Shown: positions 35,757 to 44,490 of the stretch, piece by piece
How positions within the stretch are numbered: position 1 is the stretch's first letter
Layout of the letters: every line of letters starts with the position of its first letter
Assembly: GCA_963705635.1 (NCBI GenBank)
Contig: CAVPKH010000004.1
Location: 682,001-746,000 of the forward strand
Reading direction: 5' to 3'
Length of the DNA: 64,000 bases
Origin: VRUE01 sp963705635
Lineage (GTDB): Bacteria > Actinomycetota > Thermoleophilia > Solirubrobacterales > 70-9
Notes under the pieces: generated by a model
What the model was told of the DNA's origin: nothing
The model's input: only the letters and a program-made list of their open reading frames with translations
Database searches by the model: none
Program-made: the position numbers and the translations under genes

Positions 35757-37136
35757 ATGAGTCGCGGACGACGACGCTTGGTGCGGGCCCTCGTGGTGCT
35801 CGGCTCGCTGCTGGCCTTCCTCAGCGTCTTCGCGATCTGGAGCGAGCGCCAGGCGCTCAACACCGACGACTGGGTGACGACCAGCGGCCACCTGATCCAG
35901 AACGAGACGATCCGCGAAGCGGTCGGCAACTACCTGGTCGACCAGCTCTACGAAAACGTCGACGTCGAAAAGGAACTGAGCGAAAAGCTTCCCGGCGACA
36001 CCAAGGAGCTGGCGGGACCGATCTCCGGCGGCCTGCGCCAGGTCGCCGGTGACGGCGCCAACCAGGTGCTGCAGAGCTCGACCGCGCAGGAACTCTGGAA
36101 GAACGCCAACCGGACCACCCACGAACAGCTGCTCGAAGTGCTGGAAGAAAAGGGCGACACGGTCTCGACCGAAGAAGGCAAGGTCAGCCTCAACCTCGGC
36201 AGCCTCGTCACCAACCTCGCCAGCCAGGTGGGGATCGGCGCCGACCTGGCCGAAAAGCTGCCGTCCGACGCGGGCCAGATCACGATCCTGCGCTCCGACC
36301 AGCTGAAGACGGCCCAGAACGTCGTCGTCGCGGTCAAGGGCCTGGCGCTGATCCTCTCGCTGCTCACCTTCCTCGCCTTCGGCCTGGCGATCTACCTCTC
36401 CCGCGACGCACGCTGGGTGACCGTGCTCTCCTGCGGGATCGGGCTTGTCGCCGCCGGCTTCGCCGTGATCGTCTTCCGCGAGATCGCCGGCGGGATCATC
36501 GTCGGCCAGCTGGTCGAAGAAGACAGCGTCAAGCCCGCGGCGGAAGCGGCCTGGTCGATCGGCACCTCGCTGATGACCAGCATCGCGACCACGGTGATCG
36601 TCATCGGCGTGCTCTTCGGCATCGCCGGCTGGCTGGCCTCGCCGACCGGCTCGGCCCGCGCCACCCGCCGCGCCTTCGCCCCGGCCCTGCGCGACGCACG
36701 CCGCCTACGTCTACGCCGGGCTGGCGATCGTCGTCTGCATCTACTTCCTCTCCGCCCCGATCCAGAACCTGCGCTCCTTCCTCACCACCCTGGTGATCGC
36801 GGGCCTCGCCGCCTTCGGCATCCACGAGCTGCGCAAACAGGCTGTCGAGGAATTCCCCGACGCCGACTACGGCGAGGTCTTCGGCCGCACCAAGGACCGA
36901 GTGGTCGGCGCGGTCAAGGACGCCAACCTGGGCGAGCGCGCTTCGAAACTGCGCCTGCCGGAGATGCGCAAGCCCAGCGCCGGCGCGAGCCGAGACGCCG
37001 ACCGTCGAAGACCGAGGAGTCCCGCCTGGCCCGCCTCGAGCGCCTGGCCAGCCTGCACGAGAAGGGCGTCCTCACCGACGAGGAGCTGGCGACCGAGAAG
37101 GCGCGCGTGCTCGGCGGCAACGGCGCGGCAAGCTGA
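35757..37136 (+). CDS. Membrane protein with C-terminal SHOCT domain (two compensating frameshifts)
   Basis: About 459 residues. There is an N-terminal signal anchor (VRALVVLGSLLAFLSVFAIW) and a large extracytoplasmic helical region (40-175). A cluster of membrane helices follows (about 185-330: VAVKGLALILSLLTFLAFGL, ATTVIVIGVLFGIAGWLA, then YVYAGLAIVVCIYFLSAP in a shifted frame). The C-terminus is a short SHOCT domain (LARLERLASLHEKGVLTDEE), usually an oligomerisation or membrane-targeting module. The frame shifts near 36700 and returns near 36990, so start and stop are in phase. Function unknown. Confidence 0.7.
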   Translation: MSRGRRRLVRALVVLGSLLAFLSVFAIWSERQALNTDDWVTTSGHLIQNETIREAVGNYLVDQLYENVDVEKELSEKLPGDTKELAGPISGGLRQVAGDGANQVLQSSTAQELWKNANRTTHEQLLEVLEEKGDTVSTEEGKVSLNLGSLVTNLASQVGIGADLAEKLPSDAGQITILRSDQLKTAQNVVVAVKGLALILSLLTFLAFGLAIYLSRDARWVTVLSCGIGLVAAGFAVIVFREIAGGIIVGQLVEEDSVKPAAEAAWSIGTSLMTSIATTVIVIGVLFGIAGWLASPTGSARATRRAFAPALRDARRLRLRRAGDRRLHLLPLRPDPEPALLPHHPGDRGPRRLRHPRAAQTGCRGIPRRRLRRGLRPHQGPSGRRGQGRQPGRARFETAPAGDAQAQRRREPRRRPSKTEESRLARLERLASLHEKGVLTDEELATEKARVLGGNGAAS

Positions 37137-37146
37137 GCCGCAAAAG

Positions 37147-37218
37147 AGCCCGCCTCCGGGATCGAACCGGAAACCTCCGCTTTACAAAGCGGTGCTCTAC
37201 CAGTTGAGCTAGGCGGGC
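37147..37218 (-). tRNA. tRNA-Thr (anticodon TGT)
   Basis: 72-nt cloverleaf on the minus strand. Acceptor stem GCCCGCC/GGCGGGC with discriminator T, D arm GCTCAACTGGTAGAGC, anticodon stem CCGCT/AGCGG with loop TTGTAAA (anticodon TGT, reading ACA and related Thr codons), and T arm CCGGTTCGATCCCGG. CCA is not encoded. All stems pair perfectly. Confidence 0.96.
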
Positions 37219-37239
37219 ATGCTGCCGAATATAGAGGGC

Positions 37240-38393
37240 ATGAGCGAGTCCAGCAGCGCAATCGACGCCAGCTTCAGGCTGCTCGGGCCCGACCGAGGGG
37301 ACGGTCCTGAGCGAGGCGATCCGGACCGCGTACGGGGAGAGCTACGACGTGCGCTGGGTCTACGACGCCGACAGGTCTCGGCGCGGTTGGCCGCCGGGAC
37401 CTACGTCTCCTGCGTGGCCGAGACGGCTGCACGGAGAGCTGCTCTGCCACGAGGGGATGAGCCTGGCCTCCGCCGGCGATGCGGTCGGGCACTCGGGGCA
37501 GGCGGTGACGATGCCGGCGGCGCGGGGGCAGCACCTGTTCACCCGCACCAAGCGCTTCCTGATGGATTGGGCCAGCGAGCGGGGAATGGCGGGGATGTAC
37601 AGCGAGGCGACCGCCGCCCATCCCTACAGCCAGCGCGCCAACGTCGAGCTGGGAGCGCACGAGACCGGCTTCCTGCTGGGCTGGATTCCGGCCTCGGTCT
37701 CCAACGACGCGGCCGGCTGGGCGGCAGCGGGCGCCAGTCGGCGGCGCTCTTCTACACGAAGCTGAACGACGGCCACGAGCGCTCGGTCTACGTGCCCGAG
37801 CGCCACCGCGAGATCGTCGGCCAGACCCTGGAGCTGTGCGAGCTGCGCGGCACGCTGGCGCGAGCCGCCAGCCGACGCGACGCTGGCCGAGCGCACCGAG
37901 CTGCACGTCGACGATCGACGCCGATCACAACCTGGCGCTGATCACCGTCCACGTGCCGGGCGAGGACCTCGAGACCGCGATCGCCGCCGAGCGCCGCCAC
38001 CTCTTCCACCGCGCCTGCCTCGACGCGGTCTACGTCGACCTGCCGCTCGACACGCCCGCCACCGCCCTCGTCGCCGACCACCTGGAGCGGCTCGGCGTCT
38101 CCTACGCCGGGATCTTCCCCAACAACCGCTGCGACGGCGACGTGCTGCGCATGCAGTCCCTGCACCGCGTCCGGATCAAGGCGGACGACGTCTCCGTCGC
38201 CTCCGAGCACGGCCGGGAGCTGCTCGACTACGTCCTCGCCGACTTCCCTGAGGCCATCCGGCCGGCGCATATCTGCGTCCTCGGTCGCTTGCGTGCGGAG
38301 CACGCCGCGCTCCCTGCGTTCTTGATCTGCTTGGCCGGATGGCCTCAGTGCGTACCTCGCGGGAGGCGAGGTGGGTGCCGACCTTGCGCTTGA
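37240..38393 (+). CDS. GNAT-family acetyltransferase-like protein (frameshifted)
   Basis: About 340-380 residues from the ATG at 37240 (MSESSSAIDASFRLLGP). Conserved-looking segments lie in different frames: GHSGQAVTMPAARGQHLFTR with KRFLMDWASERGMAGMYSEA and TAAHPYSQRANVELGAHETG (acetyl-CoA-binding region of this GNAT type), and a C-terminal domain DHNLALITVHVPGEDLETAI then GVSYAGIFPNNRCDGDVLRM. At least four frameshifts are needed. In the present frame it runs to 38393, but a TGA inside the hairpin at 38249 is the more natural end (one base out of phase). Substrate unknown. Confidence 0.55.
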
Positions 38394-39054
38394 CCCGCTG
38401 CAGGGCGTTGTCGACGGTCTTGGTGTCGCACTCGAGGCGCTCGGCCGTCGCCTCGTAGGAGTGGCCGTCGAGGTAGAGCGAGAGCACGCGGCTCTCGAGG
38501 TCCGAGAGGACGCCGGAGACGCCGGAGAGACAGGAGACAAGGCTCTCCAGCTCTTCGGCGGCGATCACCTGATTGACCGGGTCATGGACCGTCGGCCCGG
38601 GCAGGATCTCGTCGAGCGTCGTGTCGGATTCGCCGGCCGCGGCCGGCGTCTGGCTGAAGGAGACGTACTGGTTGAGCGGCGTGTGCTTGTTGCGGGTCGC
38701 CGTCTTCACCGCGGTGATGATCTGGCGGGTGATGCAGAGCTCGGCGAAGTTGCGGAAGCTCGACTCGCGGTCGGTGCGGTAGTCGCGGATCGCCTTGTAG
38801 AGGCCGAGCAGGCCTTCCTGGATCAGGTCGTCGGCCTCGCCGCCGAGCAGGAAGTAGGACGAGGCCTTGAGGCGGACGAAGCCGCGGTAGCGGCGGACGA
38901 TCGCGTCGTAGGCATCGGTGCGGCCGTCCTTGGCGAGGGCGACCAGATAATGATCATCAAGCTCAGGTTGAGGGTTAGAATCGGCTGGCCTGAGCGAGCC
39001 GTTGAGTCGGCCCGAGGGGAGCTGCATTTCCTGGGTAGGCAAAGATAGAGCCAC
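38176..39054 (-). CDS. sigH: RNA polymerase sigma factor of the SigH (Spo0H) type
   Basis: Sigma-70-family factor closely patterned on Bacillus SigH: FVRLKASSYFLLGGEADDLI, QEGLLGLYKAIRDYRTDRES, FAELCITRQIITAVKTATRN, HTPLNQYVSFSQ, and region 4 LSDLESRVLSLYLDGHSYEA with TVDNALQRVKRKV. The conserved part ends near 38350 (ASREV). The remaining 58 Arg-rich residues come from a hairpin and the opposite gene's DNA, so the real stop is probably the TGA at 38345-38347, one base out of phase. GTG start at 39054 has an AAGGAGAAGG ribosome site. It follows rlmB and cysS as in Bacillus. Confidence 0.85.
   Translation of the reverse strand: MALSLPTQEMQLPSGRLNGSLRPADSNPQPELDDHYLVALAKDGRTDAYDAIVRRYRGFVRLKASSYFLLGGEADDLIQEGLLGLYKAIRDYRTDRESSFRNFAELCITRQIITAVKTATRNKHTPLNQYVSFSQTPAAAGESDTTLDEILPGPTVHDPVNQVIAAEELESLVSCLSGVSGVLSDLESRVLSLYLDGHSYEATAERLECDTKTVDNALQRVKRKVGTHLASREVRTEAIRPSRSRTQGARRAPHASDRGRRYAPAGWPQGSRRGRSRAAPGRARRRRRRRPP
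38248..38348. repeat. 101-nt hairpin between convergent GNAT and sigH genes
   Basis: Perfect 16-bp arms CTGAGGCCATCCGGCC / GGCCGGATGGCCTCAG with a structured interior, including a tip GCGTGC-GGA-GCACGC. Each arm carries a TGA facing the gene that reads into it, so the symmetric element could end both reading frames and both transcripts. Probable bidirectional terminator. Confidence 0.7.
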
Positions 39055-39164
39055 AGATCCTTCTCCTTGACGAAGGGTCGTGGCGCCTTACCTCCCCTGG
39101 CGGCGCCCTGTATGGACGGGGGTCATCTCAGACTCAAGCTGAGGTTCACCCTTATTGGCGCGTT

Positions 39165-39192
39165 AGTTTACGGCCGCGCAGAGTTCTGTCAA
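39165..39192 (-). promoter_or_regulatory. Sigma-70 type promoter for sigH
   Basis: On the minus strand TTGACA (39192-39187), a 16-base spacer, then TAAACT (39170-39165). It lies about 110 bases upstream of the sigH GTG, implying a leader of about 105 bases. Perfect -35 and a 4/6 match at -10 in GC-rich DNA. Confidence 0.55.
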
Positions 39193-39229
39193 CCCCAAAC
39201 CGAGATTCGTGCAATTGCCGTTGCAGCTG

Positions 39230-39881
39230 CTACCGCTGGCGAACGGCCTCGAAAAGCAGCGCGGTGGCGGCCGCGGAGACGTTCAGCGAGTCGATCTTGC
39301 CCCGTTGCGGAAGGGCGACAAGGCCGTCGCAAGCAGACGCGACGCGGGGGCGGATGCCCTTGCCCTCGCCGCCGAGGACGAGGACGTCGAGCCCGTCAGG
39401 TCGACGCTCCAGGGGGCCTGGTCGGCATCCGCGTCGGCGCCCCAGATCCAGAAATCCGCCTCCTTTGCCTCGGCGAGCCAGTCGGCGAGGTTGCGGCACA
39501 TGGGCGATCGGCAGGTGCTCGACCGCGCCGGCGGAGGCCTTGCAGGTCGCGGCGGTGACCTCGGCCGAGCGGCGTTCGGGGATGACCAGGCCGGCGGCTC
39601 CAGCCGCCTCGGCCGAGCGGGCGACGGCGCCGAGGTTGCGCGGGTCCTGGACCTGGTCCAGGGCGACGAGCAGAGCGCTCTCGGCGCGCAGCAGCTGGTT
39701 GCGATCGGCGTAGGGGTAGGGATCGACCTCGGCGACCACGCCCTGGTGGTCCAGGGAGCCGCAGAGCCGCTCCAGCTCGTTCGCCGGGCGTCTCCGGGGC
39801 CCGCCAGACCCGATGGACCCGGCGCCGCCCCCGTTCCGCCTCGGCGACGGGCTGCTTGCCGTAGATCAGCTGCGAATCCAT
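39230..39881 (-). CDS. rlmB: 23S rRNA (guanosine-2'-O-)-methyltransferase RlmB (frameshifted)
   Basis: SpoU/TrmH-type knotted methyltransferase that modifies G2251 of 23S rRNA. N-terminus MDSQLIYGKQPVAEAERGRR is the substrate-binding domain start. The SPOUT domain shows ALDQVQDPRNLGAVARSAEA (motif 1), VLGGEGKGIRP (motif 2) and LPQRGKIDSLNVSAAATALL (motif 3). Segments fall in three frames, with shifts near 39750, 39490 and 39410. After correction the length is about 217-245 residues. ATG at 39881 overlaps the cysS stop (TGATG), so the two genes are coupled. Confidence 0.84.
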
Positions 39882-41276
39882 CAGCCCTTGGGCACGAGGC
39901 GTGGCGCCCTCGGCCGAGTCCCGGACCTCCCAGCCCAAGCTCGGCAAGCTGGTCACGGATCTCATCTGCCCGGGCAAAGTCCTTGGCGGCGCGAGCCGCC
40001 TGCCGCTCGTCCAGAAGCTGCTCAGCCTCGTCGTCGGCCTCAGCGCCCTCCTCCGCTCTGAGTCAGCGAGCCGAGGCCGACGAACTCAAGCATCTCCACC
40101 AGGGCCTCGGCCGCTCCGGGCACATCCCCACGATTCGCTTCCCCGACAAGCTCGAACGCCTCGGCCATAGCCCGGGGCGTATTGAAGTCGTCGGCAAGGG
40201 CCTCCCGAAACGCTTCGAGGCGGGACTCGGGGGAGGTCCCGACGGAGCCTCCCCGCTGTTGCTCCGACGGGACCTTCCCCGAGCTCGCCCCCCACCAACC
40301 GGGTACTCCCGAAAGAAGTTCCGCAGCCGCTCGACCTGCGCCACCGCCTGCTCCATCTGCTCAGGCCCAAACGCCAGCGGCTGGCGGTAATGCCCGGAGA
40401 TCAGGTAGTCGACGACCGCCTCGCGCCCGTACCGATCCAGCGCCTCGGACGAGCTGGAAGATGTTGCCCTCCGACTTCGACATCTTCTCCGCATCGGTCT
40501 CGACCATGCCGTTGTGCATCCAGGCCCGGGCAAAGGGACGCCCCGCGCCCTCCGACTGGGCGATCTCGTTCTCGTGATGGGGAAAGACCAGGTCCGAGCC
40601 GCCGCCGTGGATCGCGAAGGAAGGGCCCAGCTCGGCCTCGGCCATCGCCGAGCACTCGATGTGCCAGCCGGGCCGCCCCGGGCCCCAGGGCGAATCCCAG
40701 GACGTGTCCTCGCCGGGCTTGTGCGCCTTCCAGAGGGCGAAGTCGAGCGGGGCCTCCTTGAGCGACGCCGAGCCGCCTCCTCACCCTGGTCCATGTCCTC
40801 GGTGCGCCGGTTGGAGAGCTTGCCGTAGCCGTCGAAGCTGCCCACTCTGAAGTAGACGTCGCCCCCCGACTCGTAGGCCTGCCGGCCTCGATCAGGTCGG
40901 AGATCAACGCCACTATCCCGTCGATCGTCTCGGTCGCAAGGGGCTCCGCATCGGGCCTGCCCAGCCCGAGGCGATCGGTGTCATCGAAGTAGGCCCGCGT
41001 CATCCGTCCGGCAAACGCCGCCGACTCCTCCCCCGCCTCCCCGGCCGCGGTGTAGATCTTGTCGTTGACGTCGGTGACGTTGACCACCAGCTTCGCCCGG
41101 TAGCCCTCGGACCTCAGAAAGCGGGCAAGCAGGGAGAAGACGACGAACGGCCGCGCGTTGCCGATGTGAATCCTGCTGTAGACGGTCGGGCCGCAGGCGT
41201 AGATCCCAACCTCCTGCTCCGGATCGAGCGTTCGCAGCTCACCCGCCAACGTGTCCCTGATCCGCACCTCTCGCAT
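39881..41276 (-). CDS. cysS: Cysteinyl-tRNA synthetase (frameshifted)
   Basis: Class I synthetase charging tRNA-Cys. N-terminus REVRIRDTLAGELRTLDPEQ, zinc Cys and HIGH signature in YACGPTVYSRIHIGNARPFV, then VVNVTDVNDKIYTAAGE. Later frames supply WHIECSAM (zinc Cys), GGGSDLVFPHHENEIAQSEG (zinc His) and the KMSKSEGN signature. The C-terminal part has LGWEVRDSAEGATPRAQG-like sequence. At least five frameshifts fall between 39900 and 40890, the densest cluster in the window. Because the gene is essential, these must be sequence errors unless a second copy exists. Expected length is about 465 residues. Confidence 0.88.
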
Positions 41277-41297
41277 GGGGGCGGATGCTAGAGAGGT

Positions 41298-42166
41298 CTA
41301 GAACGTTCGGTAACCGGACCCGGACCCGGACGTCTCGCGCCGCGCCCAGGAGGGGGCCGTTTCGTCAGCCGCGGCGAGGACCTCGCGCCGCGCCCGTGAA
41401 GTGCTCGCCTTGATCTCGTCCTCCGCCGCCCGCCGTACCCGCTCCTCACGCTGCTCGGCCTGACTGCGGATCCGATCGGACTCGGCTTTGAGCGCCTCCT
41501 CGGCGCGGGTCCTGGCCATCTCCGCCGCCTCGCCCTCGACCTTCTCGACCAGCTTGCGCACCCGCTCCTCCGCCTCGCGCCGCACGTCCTCGGTGCCCTG
41601 CATGACCCGCTCCTCGATCTCCGCCTCGAGCCGCACGGCGACCTCGTGCGCCTCGGCCGCGGCAGCCTCGGCCTCGGCGGCGCGCTGCTCGGCCGCGGCG
41701 ACCCGGCGGTCGGCCTCCAGCTGAACCTGTTGGAGCGCCTGCTTGCGCTGCTGCGCGGCCTCGCTCTCGGCCCGTCCGACCTCCGCCGCAAGCGACTCCT
41801 GCGCCTCGGCCCTGAGCGCGCTGATCTCGGTGGCGAGCGCCTCGCGGTCGGCCTGCGCTTGCTTCTGCGCCTGCTCGAAGCCCTTCTCGGCGCGGTCCCG
41901 AGCCGCCTCGGCCCGGGTCGCGCGCGCCTCGGCCTGCTTGCGCTTTTCGCGCTCAGCCCGGCCCGCTCGCGGCCCTCGTCGCCGAGCTTGCGCAGCGTCG
42001 TCATCGCCCGCTGCTTCAGCTCGGCGCGGACCTCCTCGTTGCGCGCCTCCGCCCTGGCGACGCGCTCCTCGCTGACCCGCACCCACTCGAGCGCCTGCTT
42101 GGCGGTTTCGTGCAGCTCTTCCGTCGCCGCCCCGACCGCCTTCAGCTGCACCGCAGATTCGCCCAT
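41298..42166 (-). CDS. Long coiled-coil protein (one frameshift)
   Basis: About 289 residues, almost entirely Ala/Glu/Arg heptads. Starts MGESAVQLKAVGAATEELHE. One frame change near 41950 leads into EKRKQAEARATRAEAARDRA and the rest of the coiled coil, ending SWARRETSGSGSGYRTF. No membrane span or catalytic motif. Such proteins often act as scaffolds or in envelope growth; no family is recognised. Between cysS downstream and the copy-B hairpin upstream. Confidence 0.6.
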
Positions 42167-42254
42167 GAAACGGCAACCTACTATCCAGGTCGGCGGCCTA
42201 GCTACCCCCGCTCACCGCAAAAGCTCGCATTTAGCGAAGTGGCGCGAGATGCGT

Positions 42255-42372
42255 GCAGAGCCAATCCCGGTAGGGGTGAAACGTCTTGTACTTTTTGGGC
42301 GTCCACCTTGCGGCGCCAGCAGCTGCGTCACCACCCAAAAAGTTAAGTGGAACCCCTACCGGGATTGGCTCT
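42255..42372. repeat. Long covarying hairpin, copy B (118 nt)
   Basis: Basal stem of 21-22 perfect pairs (left arm CAGAGCCAATCCCGGTAGGG, continuing GGT), an internal loop, then a second stem ACTTTTTGGG/CCCAAAAAGT and a structured tip. It shares the core with copies A and C, but the outer six pairs are unique and still complementary. The right arm contains the TAG stop of the acyl-CoA synthetase gene, so the last residues of that protein (QSQSR) are encoded by the element. Confidence 0.82.
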
Positions 42373-44017
42373 GGGCCTTTCCAGCCTCGCGCGCCTGCAG
42401 CTCGCGCTTGAGGACCTTGCCCGTGGCGTTGCGCGGCAGCTCGTCCAGGAACTCGATTTCGCGCGGCGCCTTGTAGGAGGCGAGGTTGGCCTTGATGTGG
42501 GCTTTCAGCTCCTCCGCGGAGACCTCGGCCTCCGCCGTGGCGACGACGAACGCCTTCAATCGCTGGCCGAACTCCTCGTCCTCGACGCCGATCACGGCCA
42601 CCTCGACCACGCCGGCGTGGTCGGCGAGCAGGTCCTCGACCTCGCGCGGGAAGACGTTCTCGCCACCGGAGACGATCATCTCGTCGTCGCGGCCGTCGAT
42701 GAAGAGTCGGCCGTCAGCGTCGAAGTGGCCGACGTCGCCGCTGCTCAGCAGGCCGTCAATGGCGTCCTTGCCGCCACCGCCGGTGTATCCCTCGAAGGAC
42801 ATCTCGTTGCCGACGAAGATGCGACCGACCTCACCGGTCGGAACCTCCTGCCCCGCCTCGTCGTAGAGGCGGACCACGGTCCCCCGCGGTGGCCGCCCAG
42901 CCGTGCCGGGCGCCGCCCGCAGATCCTCCGGCGTGGCGACCGTCGCGTAGGCGACCTCGGTCGAGCCGTAGAGGTTGTAGACGTTGTCGCCGAAGCGATC
43001 CATCCACTCGGTCGCCAGCTCACCGGGCAGCGCCGAGCCGGACGCCGAGGTGATCCGCAGCGAGGAGAGGTCGTAGGCGGCAAGCGTCTCCTCCGGCAGG
43101 CGCAGGATGCGCTGCAGCATCACCGGGACCACGCCCAGCACCTGGGCGTCGTACTGCTGGACCGCCCGCAGCGTCTCCTCCGGGTCGAAGCGACGGCGCA
43201 GGACCATCGTCGAGGCGGTCGGCAGGCTGATCACGAAGTGGAAGAAGCCCCACGAGTGAAATAGCGGCGCGGCGATCATCATCGTCTCGCGGGCGCGGTA
43301 CGGGATCTTGTCGATCAGCGCCGCCATCGCCAGCAGCCCGTCGGGGCTGGAGCGCTGCGCACCCTTCGGCGTGCCAGTCGTGCCCGAGGTGAGAATCACG
43401 AAGCGCGGTTTGTCGGGGGGCGGCTTCAGGTCGGAGTCGTCGTTGGCGACGATCAGCGAATCGAGCGTCGGTCCCGCCGGGGCGCCGTCGGACCAGGCAA
43501 CGATCGGCGCAACGGCAGCGTCCACTCCGTCGAGCAGGCCGGCGAACTCCTCGTCGTAGACGAGCGCCTTCGGCCCCTCGCGCCGCATCACCTCGACCAG
43601 CTGCGGGCCGGCGAACATCGTGTTCAGGTAGAGCGCGCTGGCGCCGAGCTTGGCGGCGGCGAGGGTGGCCTCGATGAAGCCGCGATGGTTGCGGCACATG
43701 ATCCCGACCCCGTCGCCGGGACCGATCCCGATGCCGGCGAAGGCGTGGGCGAGCGCGTTTGAGCGACGGTGCACGCGCTCGAAGCTGAGCGGGCCGCGCT
43801 CGTCGATCAGCATCGTCTCGTGCGGGTATTTGTGCGCCGCGGTGGCGACGCCGGTTGCCGGCGATGCCCCCCAGCGCAGGAAGGTGGTGGCGACCTTGGC
43901 GGCCGTATCGGGGCGGACCAGGCCGACGATGCCGGACTCGCGCAGCACCTTGACCTCGAAGATCGAGTCGGCGACGGACTGGCGAACCCCCGACGCTATG
44001 GAGCTGATCGTTCCCAT
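42356..44017 (-). CDS. Acyl-CoA synthetase (AMP-binding)
   Basis: 553-residue ANL-superfamily ligase that activates a carboxylic acid to acyl-AMP and then acyl-CoA. The phosphate loop is FVILTSGTTGTPKGAQRSS, followed by YNLYGSTEVAYATVA, DVGHFDADGRLFIDGRDDEM and the C-terminal catalytic Lys in LPRNATGKVLKREL. Likely a long-chain fatty-acid or bulky-acid ligase feeding the beta-oxidation genes elsewhere in the window; the substrate is not readable. Frame intact. Its stop codon lies inside the copy-B hairpin. Upstream is ispF on the same strand. Confidence 0.93.
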   Translation of the reverse strand: MGTISSIASGVRQSVADSIFEVKVLRESGIVGLVRPDTAAKVATTFLRWGASPATGVATAAHKYPHETMLIDERGPLSFERVHRRSNALAHAFAGIGIGPGDGVGIMCRNHRGFIEATLAAAKLGASALYLNTMFAGPQLVEVMRREGPKALVYDEEFAGLLDGVDAAVAPIVAWSDGAPAGPTLDSLIVANDDSDLKPPPDKPRFVILTSGTTGTPKGAQRSSPDGLLAMAALIDKIPYRARETMMIAAPLFHSWGFFHFVISLPTASTMVLRRRFDPEETLRAVQQYDAQVLGVVPVMLQRILRLPEETLAAYDLSSLRITSASGSALPGELATEWMDRFGDNVYNLYGSTEVAYATVATPEDLRAAPGTAGRPPRGTVVRLYDEAGQEVPTGEVGRIFVGNEMSFEGYTGGGGKDAIDGLLSSGDVGHFDADGRLFIDGRDDEMIVSGGENVFPREVEDLLADHAGVVEVAVIGVEDEEFGQRLKAFVVATAEAEVSAEELKAHIKANLASYKAPREIEFLDELPRNATGKVLKRELQAREAGKAQSQSR

Positions 44018-44030
44018 CGGACCGGGAAGC

Positions 44031-44486
44031 CTAGTCGCTATCGACCGCAGCTACGGCGATGCAGGCGATTCCCTCGCCGCGCCCGATCCAGCCCATTCCC
44101 TCGTTGGTCGTCGCCTTGACGCTGACCCGGGCCGAGGTCACCTCGGCGAGGATCCGCTCGATCTCGGCACGGATCGGAGCGAGGCGCGGCTGCTCGCAGA
44201 TCAGCGTCGCGTCGATGTTGACGATGCGGCCGGAGACGGTGCCAACCACAGTGCGCAGCATGTCGATCGAATCGGCATCGCGCCAGCGCTCCTCATCGTC
44301 GGGGAAGAGGGTGCCGATGTCTCCCATCCCGGCAGCGCCGAGCAGGGCGTCGATCACCGCGTGGGTGAGCACGTCGGCGTCGGAGTGCCCGGCAAGGCCG
44401 CGCGGGTGCTCCACCTCCACCCCGCCGAGGACGAGACGGCGCCCCTCGGCAAAGCGGTGGCTGTCATAGCCGATCCCGACACTCAT
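44031..44486 (-). CDS. ispF: 2-C-methyl-D-erythritol 2,4-cyclodiphosphate synthase
   Basis: Fifth enzyme of the MEP isoprenoid pathway, forming the cyclic diphosphate and releasing CMP. 151 residues with metal ligands in GIGYDSHRF and GLAGHSDADVLTHAVIDALL, then GDIGTLFPDDEERWRDADS, and C-terminal KATTNEGMGWIGRGEGIACI. Intact and of normal length. Four bases after the PHP gene upstream on the same strand. ispD lies about 2 kb upstream, separated by PHP and DUF389 genes. Confidence 0.96.
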   Translation of the reverse strand: MSVGIGYDSHRFAEGRRLVLGGVEVEHPRGLAGHSDADVLTHAVIDALLGAAGMGDIGTLFPDDEERWRDADSIDMLRTVVGTVSGRIVNIDATLICEQPRLAPIRAEIERILAEVTSARVSVKATTNEGMGWIGRGEGIACIAVAAVDSD

Positions 44487-44490
44487 AGGT

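Noticed and set aside
42255..42372. Integron attC site
   Set aside because: attC sites conserve the outer R boxes and vary inside. Here the outer arms vary and the core is conserved, and no integrase or cassette structure is present.
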